A stretch of DNA of 64,000 bases from Ruminococcus flavefaciens 007c (GCF_000571935.1 NZ_ATAX01000023.1:124001-188000), one strand, 5' to 3'. Shown: positions 52,229 through 61,328, counted from the first letter of the stretch. Numbers and translations are program-made. The notes: generated by a model from the sequence alone, not told the origin.

Positions 52229-53935
52229 TTACATCTGAGCATTGAAGAGAGCTGAAAGCTCGTAAATAACGTCGTCATTGTCAGCGTCTATATAGACAGC
52301 TTCGTTGATAGATGAAAGATCCTTGAGCGAATCGATCTGCTCGTTATATCCGATGGTGTAGATCGGTATGCCGTAATGTGAAACAACGTTTGCTGCGGAA
52401 CTGTAGCTGATACCGGTATTGCACTGACCGTCGCTGAGAAGGAAGATCATTGCTTTGGCATTAGGCACTGTCGTTCTGTACTCGTTTATCATATTAACGG
52501 CTACCATAAGAGCGTCATATGAAGCGGTATTTCCGCCTGCACGCATTTTTTCTACAGCTCCTGCAAAATATGAACGCTGTTCAAGTCCGAACTGATCTAT
52601 AGGAAGATCAATCGTTACATCATCGCTGTAGGAGATAAGACCTACATAGTTATCGGATTTTATATTCTTAGAAGCCTCAAGGAGCGAATCCTTAAGTCTG
52701 TTGAGTGGATCACCTGTCATGCTTCCCGATACATCTGCGATAAAGAGTGCGATTGTGGGAGTGCCAGAATCCTTCTCTTCCTTCCAGAGGCGCTGAGCAC
52801 TCATAATGTCTGCACCGCTTATGGAAGCTGTGGTGTATTTGAACGAATTGTCAGGATCAAAGCCGTATTCCTTTGCGTGTGCCTGAGGACCGGCGCTGAG
52901 AGCGTAATTTAAGAAAGCTGAAAGAGCTTCCTTCTGGTCTGATGAAAGGTCTCCAACACTGTAAAGGGGATTGCTGTGCTTGTAACCAAAGGGAACGAAG
53001 TCATATCCGCCTTTGAGTACAGGGCTGTTTGTATATGCCTGATATTCGACAACTCCTGCCTGAAGTGTACCGCTCTGCATAGCGTTTACCATCTGGTCTG
53101 TTGTATAACATACAAAGGGGATACCTTTCTGAAGCTGCTGGAATTTTTCTATTGCTCCGCTGCTGAGTATATCATTTCCGTCAAAGTGCTGAAGTGCATT
53201 TACAAGGAAATTTAGTCCTGTGGCTGATGTATAAGGGTATGTATAACCCATCTGAAGCTCGCCGTTTACAACTGCATCAACTATGTTTTCAAAATTTACT
53301 TCTCCGTATTTGGAGGCAACTGCGGAAGATGCGGTGCGCGAGATCGCTATACCTGCTGTATTGGCGACAAGAGATTCTGCTTCAAGATTGAGCTTTGCCC
53401 CCTGTTCTGCTGCGAGTTTTCCGAAAAGCTCGTTTGAAGGTGTGTAAGCCTGTGGGATGTACACGTTATTTGAAATGTAATCAGAAGAAGCTCCTGAGGG
53501 AATACTTCTGACGCTTACTGATATGGTCTTTCCGTTTGAGAGACGGTTTCTCTGGTCATTGAATTCCTGAGCGATCTCATTGAGCCAGCCGTTGTTGTTC
53601 TTTCCTGCCTTTTCAGAGGTAGAGAAGATTTCAATGTCAACATCGCCTGTACCTTCAATGGTAAGGGGATATTTGGTATTGATGTTGGGAAGATTAGCAG
53701 CTGACTTGTCTGAATAGTCAACAGTTCCCTGAACCTTTGTAGAAGTTTTTACTTTTATGTTTTTCAGGCTTCTTTCAAGGACCTTTTCGGGATCATTGGC
53801 TGAATTGCCTGTGGAAGGCATAGGATCCTTGTTATTCTTTCCTGATGATGTACTGTGAATTACCGCAATTATCATTATCATAGTTACCAATGCGCCAATA
53901 ACTGCGATTATAACAGGAGATTTGCTTTTATTCAT
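52229..53935 (-). CDS. Membrane-anchored solute-binding/VWA-domain protein
   Basis: A 568-residue protein with one N-terminal helix (about 8-28), a Lys/Asp linker, a type 2 solute-binding fold (about 70-370; SEKAGKNNNGWLNEIAQEFN and GISPSNVYIPQAYTPSNELFG-like stretches) and a C-terminal von Willebrand factor A domain (about 380-560) whose MIDAS motif ADVSGSM is intact, with TIGYNE later. The VWA part should bind a divalent metal and a partner. A few Bacillota have this SBP-plus-VWA fusion; its ligand is unknown. It starts within the stop of the gene upstream (TAATG), so the two are coupled. Confidence 0.88.
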   Translation of the reverse strand: MNKSKSPVIIAVIGALVTMIMIIAVIHSTSSGKNNKDPMPSTGNSANDPEKVLERSLKNIKVKTSTKVQGTVDYSDKSAANLPNINTKYPLTIEGTGDVDIEIFSTSEKAGKNNNGWLNEIAQEFNDQRNRLSNGKTISVSVRSIPSGASSDYISNNVYIPQAYTPSNELFGKLAAEQGAKLNLEAESLVANTAGIAISRTASSAVASKYGEVNFENIVDAVVNGELQMGYTYPYTSATGLNFLVNALQHFDGNDILSSGAIEKFQQLQKGIPFVCYTTDQMVNAMQSGTLQAGVVEYQAYTNSPVLKGGYDFVPFGYKHSNPLYSVGDLSSDQKEALSAFLNYALSAGPQAHAKEYGFDPDNSFKYTTASISGADIMSAQRLWKEEKDSGTPTIALFIADVSGSMTGDPLNRLKDSLLEASKNIKSDNYVGLISYSDDVTIDLPIDQFGLEQRSYFAGAVEKMRAGGNTASYDALMVAVNMINEYRTTVPNAKAMIFLLSDGQCNTGISYSSAANVVSHYGIPIYTIGYNEQIDSLKDLSSINEAVYIDADNDDVIYELSALFNAQM

Positions 53936-54609
53936 TATATATCCTCACTTTCCATTTCTTTCTTGTATTCACGTATAGAATCAATGATAAGACTGAGAGA
54001 TTTGATCTCTGTATTCATTCTTTCACTGTCTGTCATCTGTGAAACTTCAATAAGAAGGTTTGTGTAATCAGCAAGTATCTTTTCGTTTCTTCCTGTGAGC
54101 ATCCTTAGGTAATTCCTGTGCATACCTATCTCATCGTTTCTGGAAGTTGACTGTATTATGGCGGTTCGTTTTATAAAAAGCAGCATATTGTTGATCATAA
54201 CGGACTGTATGTCCTGATTGACAAGATCATAAACGCCGCCGCTTGAGCTTATGGTATCGAGAGCCACGGATTTCTTCTGGAAAAGTTCCCACTGTTCAAG
54301 AATCTTTGATGCTTCCTGACGGCAAAGAGGATAATCCTTCAGGTCTTTGATGACTTCGATATAGTCCTTCGGCTCATTAAGAGATTCAAAGGTATGTTCA
54401 TCTATTATGTATGCCTTCTGAAATGCTTTCCTTCCAAGATCATAGGCCTTGATGAAATAATAATTACCCCAAGTCATCACGGCAACTATGCAGATTATGG
54501 CGAGAACAGACAAGAAAGCTGAATCCAGTATGCCGGTACAGCTGAAAAGCAGTACACCTGAGATCGCCACAATCAGATTGAAAATAATCTGTCCCAAGTA
54601 TTTTTTCAA
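53935..54609 (-). CDS. Membrane protein, XpaC-like, partner of the VWA protein
   Basis: A protein of about 225 residues with two N-terminal membrane helices (about residues 8-30 and 35-60 in LIVAISGVLLF and LAIICIVAVMTWGNYYF) and a long helical cytoplasmic part rich in charged residues (DLKDYPLCRQEASKILEQWELFQKK), reminiscent of XpaC/5-bromo-4-chloroindolyl phosphate hydrolysis proteins that sit next to TelA-type genes. I am not sure of the family. The TTG at 54609 has GGGGTGA upstream and is my choice; the frame is open to 54645, with an ATG at 54627. Overlaps the VWA gene by one base. Confidence 0.7.
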   Translation of the reverse strand: MKKYLGQIIFNLIVAISGVLLFSCTGILDSAFLSVLAIICIVAVMTWGNYYFIKAYDLGRKAFQKAYIIDEHTFESLNEPKDYIEVIKDLKDYPLCRQEASKILEQWELFQKKSVALDTISSSGGVYDLVNQDIQSVMINNMLLFIKRTAIIQSTSRNDEIGMHRNYLRMLTGRNEKILADYTNLLIEVSQMTDSERMNTEIKSLSLIIDSIREYKKEMESEDI

Positions 54610-54645
54610 AAAATTCACCCCAATCATTGCAGCTGATGATCGCAA

Positions 54646-54900
54646 AAGCTGCGTCTCATACTATTATATATCATTATTACAAAAAAGTCAATCAGCAAAG
54701 GAAGAAATAAACGGATATTCTGCCGATAGCTGTGTGTGCAATGGTTCGGCAGCCGCGGATCCACTGTGTATGGAAGGATAGGTGACAGTGTTCCAGAACT
54801 GATCTCCTTTATTGTAGTTAAGTTATTATATCAGTATTTCAGGGCATAATCAAGTAATTATTTTTTAAATTATAAAATATTTAAACAACAGCATTTTGTA
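54646..54900. other. Gap without a gene
   Basis: The region between the divergent XpaC-like gene and the next operon is AT-rich at its right end and holds no reading frame or RNA I can support. Confidence 0.6.
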
Positions 54901-54929
54901 TTGAAATTCAGTTTTATTTATGGTATAAT
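54901..54929 (+). promoter_or_regulatory. Promoter of the six-gene operon
   Basis: TTGAAA (54901-54906), 17 bases, TATAAT (54924-54929); a 90-base leader precedes the first ATG. Confidence 0.82.
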
Positions 54930-55018
54930 ATATTTAAATGTGTCAGTGATGCGGATATGATTTAGTAAAAGCAACTCTGATGTATGTTATTTTCAACTAT
55001 CTGATTGGAGTTTAATCA

Positions 55019-56146
55019 ATGAAATATGACAGGATTATAATAGGTGCAGGTCTGTATGGTTTGTATGCTGCGCTTTTCTGTTCACGGCGGGGAATGAATG
55101 TTATCGTTCTTGAATGTGATAAAGAGCCTTTTATGAGGGCTACAACAATTAATCAGGCAAGAGTCCATCAGGGCTATCATTATCCGCGTTCTTTATCGAC
55201 AGCAATGAGGTCAGCAAATTATTTTGACCGCTTCAACAACGATTTCGGATTCTGTGTAAACAGTGAGTTTGATCAGGTCTATGCGACTTCGGACAAGTAC
55301 TCATGGACAAATGCAGAACAGTTCATTGCTTTCTGCAAAGCCGCCAATATTCCCTGTGAGCCGCTGCATCCCGATCAGTTCTTCAATAGCGGAATGTGCG
55401 ATGGTGCGTTTCTTACCAGAGAATACACCTATGATGCGGGACTTTTGAAGGAATATATGCTCGATGAGATAAAAAAAGTCAAAAACGGCTCGGTAACATT
55501 TAAATTCGGAGTAAAGATCGATACGATCGAGGCATCGGGTGAGTATTATACGGTTTCACTTTCAGATGGCGAGGAGTTTTCTGCTCCCTTTGTTCTTAAT
55601 GCTACATATGCTTCTGTAAATCAGATCATTGATAAGATAGGCGGAGAAAAGTTCAAGATAAAGTACGAATTATGCGAGCTTATACTATGCCATTCAAGTG
55701 AAAAGCTAAAAAATACAGGCATTACGGTTATGGACGGACCTTTCTTCTCTATAATGCCCTACGGAAAGACAGGCTTCCATTCACTGACATCTGTAACTTT
55801 TACTCCCCATGCTACAAGCTATGATGATGTTCCTACATTCTCATGTCAGGACAACAACGATTCATGCAGCCCGTGTATGCTCGGCAACTGCAATGACTGC
55901 ACCACGCGTCCTCCTTCGGCCTTCCCTTATATGGAAAGACTTGCGAAGAAATATATGCGAAGTGAATATGATTTCACTTTTGACCACTCTATCTACTCCA
56001 TGAAGCCCATACTTATGAAGTCTGAGATAGACGATTCGCGTCCAACTGTGATCCGCGTTCACACATCTTCTCCAACGTTTGTAAGCGTGCTTTCGGGTAA
56101 GATAAATACAGTTTATGATCTTGATGAGGTACTGATCAATGGATAA
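55019..56146 (+). CDS. FAD-dependent oxidoreductase (DAO family) with Cys cluster
   Basis: A 375-residue flavoprotein of the D-amino acid oxidase-like family. The Rossmann motif GAGLYGLYAALFCSRRGMNVIVLE starts at residue 9 (a single GxGxxG plus the ribose-binding Glu). The mid-part (ATTINQARVHQGYHYPRS) resembles the substrate face of glycine/sarcosine oxidase relatives. Unusually, a cysteine cluster near residues 278-300, C-x6-C-x2-C-x4-C-x2-C, sits in a loop and could bind zinc or an iron-sulfur cluster. First gene of a six-gene operon; it overlaps the first glycosyltransferase by eight bases. Substrate unknown; a role in modifying a sugar or its amine is inference from the neighbours. Confidence 0.82.
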   Translation: MKYDRIIIGAGLYGLYAALFCSRRGMNVIVLECDKEPFMRATTINQARVHQGYHYPRSLSTAMRSANYFDRFNNDFGFCVNSEFDQVYATSDKYSWTNAEQFIAFCKAANIPCEPLHPDQFFNSGMCDGAFLTREYTYDAGLLKEYMLDEIKKVKNGSVTFKFGVKIDTIEASGEYYTVSLSDGEEFSAPFVLNATYASVNQIIDKIGGEKFKIKYELCELILCHSSEKLKNTGITVMDGPFFSIMPYGKTGFHSLTSVTFTPHATSYDDVPTFSCQDNNDSCSPCMLGNCNDCTTRPPSAFPYMERLAKKYMRSEYDFTFDHSIYSMKPILMKSEIDDSRPTVIRVHTSSPTFVSVLSGKINTVYDLDEVLING

Positions 56147-57071
56147 TAAAGAAAAAAGCTTTGTATCGGCAGTTGTATATGCTCATAATTCGGGCAAGGA
56201 TATATGCAGCTTTATGGAAATGCTCATAAATGAGCTTGAAAAGAACTTTGAAAGTTCGGAAATAATACTTGTAAACGACCATTCAACGGACGGCAGCATA
56301 GAAATGGTAAAGGATATTTGCCATAATGCCTCTACGTGCAGTGTTTCTATTGTGCATCTCAGTTATTTCCACGGACTGGAAACAGCTATGAATGCAGGAA
56401 ATGACCTTGCTATCGGCGATATTATATTTGAGTTTGACAGTACTTTACTGGATTTTCCTGCGGATACAATTATGAATGCATACAAAGAGCTGCTTGCAGG
56501 AAATGATATTGTTGGCGTTGCCCCCGATAAAGATGAGAGCTTCTCTTCGAAAATGTTCTATAGGGTATTTGAACATTTTACAGGCACAAAGATGTGCTCC
56601 GAGCGCTTCAGAGTGGTGAGCAGAAGACTTATCAACCGTGTAAATTCGGTAAACAAAACAGTCCCATACAGAAAGCAGGCTTATCTTACAGCAGGCTTCC
56701 ATTCAAAGATACTGCGATATAAGCAGACAGCAGACAAATCCTATGTCAAGGATAAAGCAGAGCAGAAAAATCGCTCAAAGCTTGCTGTGGATTCGCTTAT
56801 ACTATTCACGGAATTCGGCTATCGCCTTTCAAAGTTCCTGACTATTAGCATGATGATAATCTCGCTGTTCATGATAATATATTCAATTGTTGTCTATGTA
56901 TCTGCACAGCCTGTTGAGGGATGGAGTACTACGGTACTGTTCCTTTCAATATCCTTCTTTGGATTATTTGCGATACTCACTATTATTGTAAGGTATTTGC
57001 AGCTGCTTGTAAATCTCGTATTCAAGCATAAACGCTATTGTTTTGATAACATAGAGAAGATCACGAAATAA
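56139..57071 (+). CDS. Family 2 glycosyltransferase, membrane-attached
   Basis: A 310-residue GT-A fold glycosyltransferase of the dolichol-phosphate-mannose synthase type: VVYAHNSGKDICSFME, IILVNDHSTDGSIEM and FEFDSTLLDFPADT give the nucleotide site, and two C-terminal helices (about 225-250 and 265-290, SKFLTISMMIISLFMIIYSIVV) attach it to the membrane. Such enzymes often load a sugar onto undecaprenyl phosphate. It lies between the flavoenzyme and the SDR gene, overlapping the former by eight bases. The acceptor is not known. Confidence 0.88.
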   Translation: MDNKEKSFVSAVVYAHNSGKDICSFMEMLINELEKNFESSEIILVNDHSTDGSIEMVKDICHNASTCSVSIVHLSYFHGLETAMNAGNDLAIGDIIFEFDSTLLDFPADTIMNAYKELLAGNDIVGVAPDKDESFSSKMFYRVFEHFTGTKMCSERFRVVSRRLINRVNSVNKTVPYRKQAYLTAGFHSKILRYKQTADKSYVKDKAEQKNRSKLAVDSLILFTEFGYRLSKFLTISMMIISLFMIIYSIVVYVSAQPVEGWSTTVLFLSISFFGLFAILTIIVRYLQLLVNLVFKHKRYCFDNIEKITK

Positions 57072-57084
57072 GGAGGCTTGCTTT

Positions 57085-58017
57085 ATGCCAACAAAAGCTC
57101 TTGTAGGATATACCGGTTTCGTAGGAAGCAATATATATGCAGCAGGCGATTTTGAAGCGGTCTACAATTCAAAGAATATCAGCGAAGCATACGGAACAAG
57201 TCCTGATCTGCTTGTTTATTCGGGATTGAGGGCCGAGAAATTCCTTGCTAATAATGCTCCGGAAAAGGATATGGAACTCATTATTGAAGCTGAAAACAAC
57301 ATAAGCAGGATAGCTCCCAAAAAACTGGTATTGATCTCTACAGTTGATGTTTTTAAGAATCCTGTTGATGTTGATGAGAATTCGGAGATAGACACTGAAG
57401 GACTTCATGCCTATGGTCTTGACCGTTACAGGCTGGAGCAGTGGGTGAGAGAGAATTACAAAGATGCCCTTATCATACGTCTGCCCGGTTTGTTCGGCAA
57501 AAATCTGAAGAAAAACTTTATATTCGATATGATAAATATCATACCTTCAATGCTGAAGGCTGAAAAGTACAGGGAATTATCGGAAGCCGACAGTCTTATT
57601 GCTGAAAGCTATGTTTCATGCGATAACGGCTTTTATAAGCTTCAGGTAAACGATAAAGACCGCAGCGAGCTGAAAAAGCATTTTCTTGATGCCGGCTTCT
57701 CGGCGCTTAATTTCACGGATAGCAGGAGCTCTTTCCAGTTTTATCCTCTTACAAGTCTTTGGAAGGATATTCAGACAGCAATAAAGAACGATATAAGACT
57801 CTGGCATCCCGCAACTGAGCCTGTTTCGGCAGAAGAGCTTTATTATGCGGTTATGGGCGGAAAATTCAGTAATATCGTATCTCAGTCTCCTGCAAAATAT
57901 GATTACAAAACTGTTTATTCTGAGCTTTTTGGCGGGAAAGACGGTTATATAGAAAGTAAGGAAAGTATTATCAGACAAATAAAGGATTTTTACGATAATG
58001 CAGTACAGTGTGATTGA
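57085..58017 (+). CDS. NAD(P)-dependent sugar epimerase/dehydratase (SDR)
   Basis: A 310-residue extended SDR. GYTGFVGSNIY at residues 8-18 is the GxxGxxG dinucleotide motif; VLISTVDVF and the catalytic-type YGLDR at about 130 follow, where the usual YxxxK lysine is replaced by Arg. If the alignment is right, dehydrogenase chemistry would be weak or the enzyme serves another role. AAGGAGG precedes the ATG; it overlaps the membrane protein gene by 20 bases. Probably makes or modifies a nucleotide sugar for the glycosyltransferases of the operon. Confidence 0.8.
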   Translation: MPTKALVGYTGFVGSNIYAAGDFEAVYNSKNISEAYGTSPDLLVYSGLRAEKFLANNAPEKDMELIIEAENNISRIAPKKLVLISTVDVFKNPVDVDENSEIDTEGLHAYGLDRYRLEQWVRENYKDALIIRLPGLFGKNLKKNFIFDMINIIPSMLKAEKYRELSEADSLIAESYVSCDNGFYKLQVNDKDRSELKKHFLDAGFSALNFTDSRSSFQFYPLTSLWKDIQTAIKNDIRLWHPATEPVSAEELYYAVMGGKFSNIVSQSPAKYDYKTVYSELFGGKDGYIESKESIIRQIKDFYDNAVQCD

Positions 58018-59296
58018 TTTCATATACGAGAGGTTCTTAAAAAAACATTGTATTATATTTTCTGCATTAGTAATTATTTCGACATGTGTACTTATGATGC
58101 TTAAAGCGGAGCCGTTGTTCCAGATGGATTCCGAAAGTCTTGTTTCCGTTCCTATGCTTGCAGAGGTAAACGATAAAGAGTTTGACAACAGTCAATACGG
58201 ACTTGGTTCTTTTTCTGCCGAAGTTGGAGAAACGTTTTATTATAATTATTTCAAAGAGAATGATATTGAAATGAACAGGCATGAATATACCTATGGGTCC
58301 TATATATCCCAGTTTGGGCTTCAGGGATACTTCTGCTGTTTCATTGCGCGTGTTATAAAATCTTCCGGTACAGTCGGTGTAATGAGAGCTGTCTTCTGTC
58401 TTTTAACTGTTTTTTTGACATTTCTTATCGCAGCCGGGATAAAAAAACACTATGGACTTCTTCCTGCTGTATGCTCATGGATCGTGCTGATCTATTCACA
58501 CTGGGTATATGACTTTGCTCCTAATCTGTACTGGGCAATGTTCACCTGGTTAGTTCCGATAATGCTGGGATTGATGTGTGTTAATCACGAAGATAAAAGG
58601 AAGCTTATCTACCCTCTTTTTTTTATTGCAATGGTTGTAAAATGTCTGTGCGGATATGAATATATCTCAACCATAATGCTTTCCGGAGAAGCCTTTCTGA
58701 TCGCTGAGTGGCTTATAAAAAAGGAAAAAAGACGTCAGCTGACTTACTGCATTATAATTTCGGGATTATGTATGCTTATGGGCTTTATTGCAGTTATGCT
58801 TTTCCAGTCGTACAGATACGGCGAAGGTGATCTCATAAAAGGTTTTAAGTTCTTCAAGTATTACCTTGTGGAAAGAAGAACATTCGGAAATTATGCTGAG
58901 TATGAACCTGTTTATGCGGATTCACTGAATGCTTCTGTGTGGGCGGTATTGAAGAAGTATTTCTGGAGCCTGCCTGATGGTAAAAAGATCACAATGCTTC
59001 TGGCGGCAGGTGTTTTATCGGTTCTGATTCAGAAAGTCTTTTTCAGGAAAGATGTCAGGATCAAAGCTACATTTGTGGTTATACAATTAATTTCAGCTTT
59101 ATCATGGATCGTACTTGCCAAGTCACATTCGTTTATTCATGTGCATATAAACTTCATCGTATTTTATATCGGTTTTGCACAAGTCTGTGTTTACTGTGCA
59201 GCAGATGCAGTTCTGAGTCATATACGTGTTTGCGTGGAAAATGACGGAAATGATATGTCAAATAAAAGTAAAATAAGATTTAGTCTTGTAAAATAA
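57998..59296 (+). CDS. Polytopic membrane protein of the glycan operon
   Basis: A 432-residue protein with about nine hydrophobic helices and an external domain early on (about 45-100). It looks like a membrane glycosyltransferase of the GT-C type or a glycan polymerase, with an acidic ENDIEMNRHEYTYGSYI near residue 88, but I cannot assign a family. No clear Shine-Dalgarno sequence; it overlaps the SDR gene by 20 bases, so translation is probably coupled. A GTG twelve bases further on is an alternative start. Confidence 0.75.
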   Translation: MQYSVIDFIYERFLKKHCIIFSALVIISTCVLMMLKAEPLFQMDSESLVSVPMLAEVNDKEFDNSQYGLGSFSAEVGETFYYNYFKENDIEMNRHEYTYGSYISQFGLQGYFCCFIARVIKSSGTVGVMRAVFCLLTVFLTFLIAAGIKKHYGLLPAVCSWIVLIYSHWVYDFAPNLYWAMFTWLVPIMLGLMCVNHEDKRKLIYPLFFIAMVVKCLCGYEYISTIMLSGEAFLIAEWLIKKEKRRQLTYCIIISGLCMLMGFIAVMLFQSYRYGEGDLIKGFKFFKYYLVERRTFGNYAEYEPVYADSLNASVWAVLKKYFWSLPDGKKITMLLAAGVLSVLIQKVFFRKDVRIKATFVVIQLISALSWIVLAKSHSFIHVHINFIVFYIGFAQVCVYCAADAVLSHIRVCVENDGNDMSNKSKIRFSLVK

Positions 59297-59310
59297 GGGA
59301 GAGATTTGCA

Positions 59311-60099
59311 ATGAAGCTTTCAATTTCAAATATTGCGTGGAGCAGTAAAGACGATGAGAACGTATACAATATTATGAAAAGGTATGGTTTTACAGGTCTT
59401 GAGATCGCTCCTACAAGGATAATACCAGCTGCTCCCTATGACAATATCGGTGAAGCGGCGGAATGGTTCGGCGGTATAAGGAAGGAGTATGGATTTAGAA
59501 TCTCCTCTATGCAGTCTATATGGTACGGAAGAACAGAAAAGCTTTTCGGTACTCCTGATGAAAGGCAGGTTCTTCTGGATTATACAAAAAAAGCTGTTGA
59601 CTTTGCGGCTGCTCTGGATTGCGGAAACCTTGTGTTTGGCTGTCCTAAAAACAGATGTGTTGACGATAACAGCGATCTGACAGTCGGAATAGATTTCTTC
59701 AGAGCTCTTGGAGAATATGCGGTCAGCAAAAAAACTGTTATAGGTATTGAGGCAAATCCTGCAATTTACCAGACCAACTACATAAACACAACCGCTTCGG
59801 CACTGGAGCTTATCCGTGAAGTAGGTTCCGCCGGGATAAAGCTCAATCTTGATCTCGGCACCGTGATTGAAAATAAAGAGGATATTTCTGTTTTAAAGGG
59901 AAATGTAGGTCTTATAAACCATGTACATATAAGCGAACCTTTTCTTGTTCCCGTATGTGAGCGAGGTCTTCACAGGGAATTGATGAGTTTGCTCCTTGAG
60001 GAAGGTTATGACAGATATATTTCAATAGAAATGAAGTGTACTGATGATATCGATTCAGTGACATCGGTTATAAAATACGTTAGTGAGGTCTTTTCATGA
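59311..60099 (+). CDS. Sugar-phosphate isomerase/AP endonuclease-like TIM-barrel protein
   Basis: A 262-residue TIM barrel of the xylose-isomerase-like/AP-endonuclease 2 superfamily. Strand-end metal ligands are recognisable: IGIEANP (Glu), NLDLGT (Asp), HVHISEP (His) and SIEMKC (Glu). These proteins isomerise or epimerise sugars or act on sugar acids. GGGAGAGA precedes the ATG; its stop codon overlaps the next ATG (ATGA, 60096-60099). It may supply a sugar precursor to the operon product, by inference. Confidence 0.85.
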   Translation: MKLSISNIAWSSKDDENVYNIMKRYGFTGLEIAPTRIIPAAPYDNIGEAAEWFGGIRKEYGFRISSMQSIWYGRTEKLFGTPDERQVLLDYTKKAVDFAAALDCGNLVFGCPKNRCVDDNSDLTVGIDFFRALGEYAVSKKTVIGIEANPAIYQTNYINTTASALELIREVGSAGIKLNLDLGTVIENKEDISVLKGNVGLINHVHISEPFLVPVCERGLHRELMSLLLEEGYDRYISIEMKCTDDIDSVTSVIKYVSEVFS

Positions 60100-60887
60100 T
60101 AGTTGAAGCTAAAAACGGAGTTCCGAAATACGAATGCTTTGAGTACGAGCCCAGAACCAAGGATTATGTGGTTCTTATACCCATAATCAATGAAGGAGAG
60201 CGCATAATCAAGGAGCTTAAAAGAGGCTGTGCACATAAAATCTACGAAAAAGCGGATATAGTTATTTGTGACGGCGGTTCGACTGACGGCTGTACAGAAG
60301 AAAGCCGCCTGAAAAAGCTCCATGTCAATACTCTTCTTGTGAAGCAGGATACAGGCCGGCAGGGAGCACAGTTCAGAATGGGTATAAGCTGGGCACTTGA
60401 ACGTCAGTATAAAGGAATTATTACTATTGACGGCAATAATAAGGACAGCATAGAGAATGTTCCTGAGTTCGTCAGGAAGCTGGAAGAAGGATATGATTTT
60501 GTACAGGGATCCAGATTCGTAAAAGGCGGCAAGGCGATTAATACACCCATTTCAAGACTTATTGCGCTTCGTTTGCTGCACGCACCTGTTATATCATTGA
60601 CTGCGCACCATCGTTTTACAGATACTACCAACGCTTACCGTGCATATTCTGCAAAGTATCTTAGTGACAGCAGAGTATTGCCCTTGCGCGACATCTTCAA
60701 AACGTATGAACTTCTTGCATATCTTTCGGTAAGAGCATCTCAGCTGGGTATGAAGGTTTGCGAGATACCTGTAACACGTTCATATCCTGCAAAGGGCAAG
60801 GTGCCGACTAAAATAAGCTTTTTTAAAGGAAACTGGGAATTATTGAAAATTCTCGGCAATAATATGCGCGGAAAGTATAATCCGTAA
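60096..60887 (+). CDS. Family 2 glycosyltransferase, soluble
   Basis: A 263-residue GT2 enzyme of the DPM1/prenyl-phosphate glycosyltransferase kind: LIPIINEGERI, VICDGGSTDGCTEE, GITIDGNNKDSIE and GSRFVKGG follow the family order, without C-terminal membrane helices. It completes the six-gene operon and is followed by a terminator. Together with the membrane-attached GT2, it implies at least two glycosyl transfer steps. Acceptor unknown. Confidence 0.9.
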   Translation: MIVEAKNGVPKYECFEYEPRTKDYVVLIPIINEGERIIKELKRGCAHKIYEKADIVICDGGSTDGCTEESRLKKLHVNTLLVKQDTGRQGAQFRMGISWALERQYKGIITIDGNNKDSIENVPEFVRKLEEGYDFVQGSRFVKGGKAINTPISRLIALRLLHAPVISLTAHHRFTDTTNAYRAYSAKYLSDSRVLPLRDIFKTYELLAYLSVRASQLGMKVCEIPVTRSYPAKGKVPTKISFFKGNWELLKILGNNMRGKYNP

Positions 60888-60902
60888 TAATATGTATTCA
60901 AG

Positions 60903-60945
60903 AACGCAAGCAGAGGAAATGACCTTTACTTGCGTTTTGTTTTTT
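60903..60945 (+). terminator. Terminator of the six-gene operon
   Basis: AACGCAAG / CTTGCGTT with an inner AGG/CCT, followed by TTGTTTTTT. Confidence 0.85.
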
Positions 60946-61081
60946 ACCCGTTTTATATCTTCAGTAGGCAGAAAACGCAGCAGAGAGCCTTGATTTTTCA
61001 GACGAAAGATGACAAATACTATAAAACATATCAAAATAATAGGTTAATTCTATAGCTATTGCCGAATATAGTCTTGACCTA

Positions 61082-61110
61082 TTGACATTATATGATAATC
61101 ATGATATAAT
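61082..61110 (+). promoter_or_regulatory. Promoter of the sulfur amino acid operon
   Basis: TTGACA (61082-61087), 17 bases, TATAAT (61105-61110). The start of transcription should be near 61117, giving a leader of about 210 bases before the methyltransferase. Confidence 0.87.
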
Positions 61111-61161
61111 ACATACAGTTCCGATAGGAATACAAGTAATTAAGAAAAAGGAGTGCTGGAC

Positions 61162-61254
61162 ATGAGAAAAAATATGATTTGTTGTTGTATGTGTTACATG
61201 ATATATGAACGTATTCTGCGTGCTTGTGCTCAGCGATGTTGCATCTTATCCTGA
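61162..61254 (+). CDS. Cys/Met-rich leader peptide
   Basis: A 30-residue reading frame with AAAAAGGAG nine bases upstream of its ATG. It contains seven cysteines (positions 7-9, 11, 22, 26, 27) and four methionines, with four of the first five Cys codons in a CCC-M-C cluster (all TGT). Such a bias in a leader ORF ahead of sulfur amino acid genes is the mark of an attenuator that senses Cys-tRNA. A terminator follows within 25 bases. That the peptide is made and that it regulates are inference. Confidence 0.72.
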   Translation: MRKNMICCCMCYMIYERILRACAQRCCILS

Positions 61255-61277
61255 ACATCATCGAGTTTATTCATCAT

Positions 61278-61317
61278 GCGTGGAATGCGAATGTCATTCT
61301 GCGCTTTTTTTATTTTT
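61278..61317 (+). terminator. Attenuator terminator before the methyltransferase gene
   Basis: Stem GCGTGGAATG (61278-61287) / CATTCTGCGC (61295-61304), with two G-T pairs, followed by TTTTTTTATTTTT. It lies between the leader peptide and the structural genes. ATTCTGCG within the leader ORF (61213-61220) repeats the 3' arm and could instead pair with the 5' arm. Confidence 0.82.
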
Positions 61318-61328
61318 CGGAGGAAATT

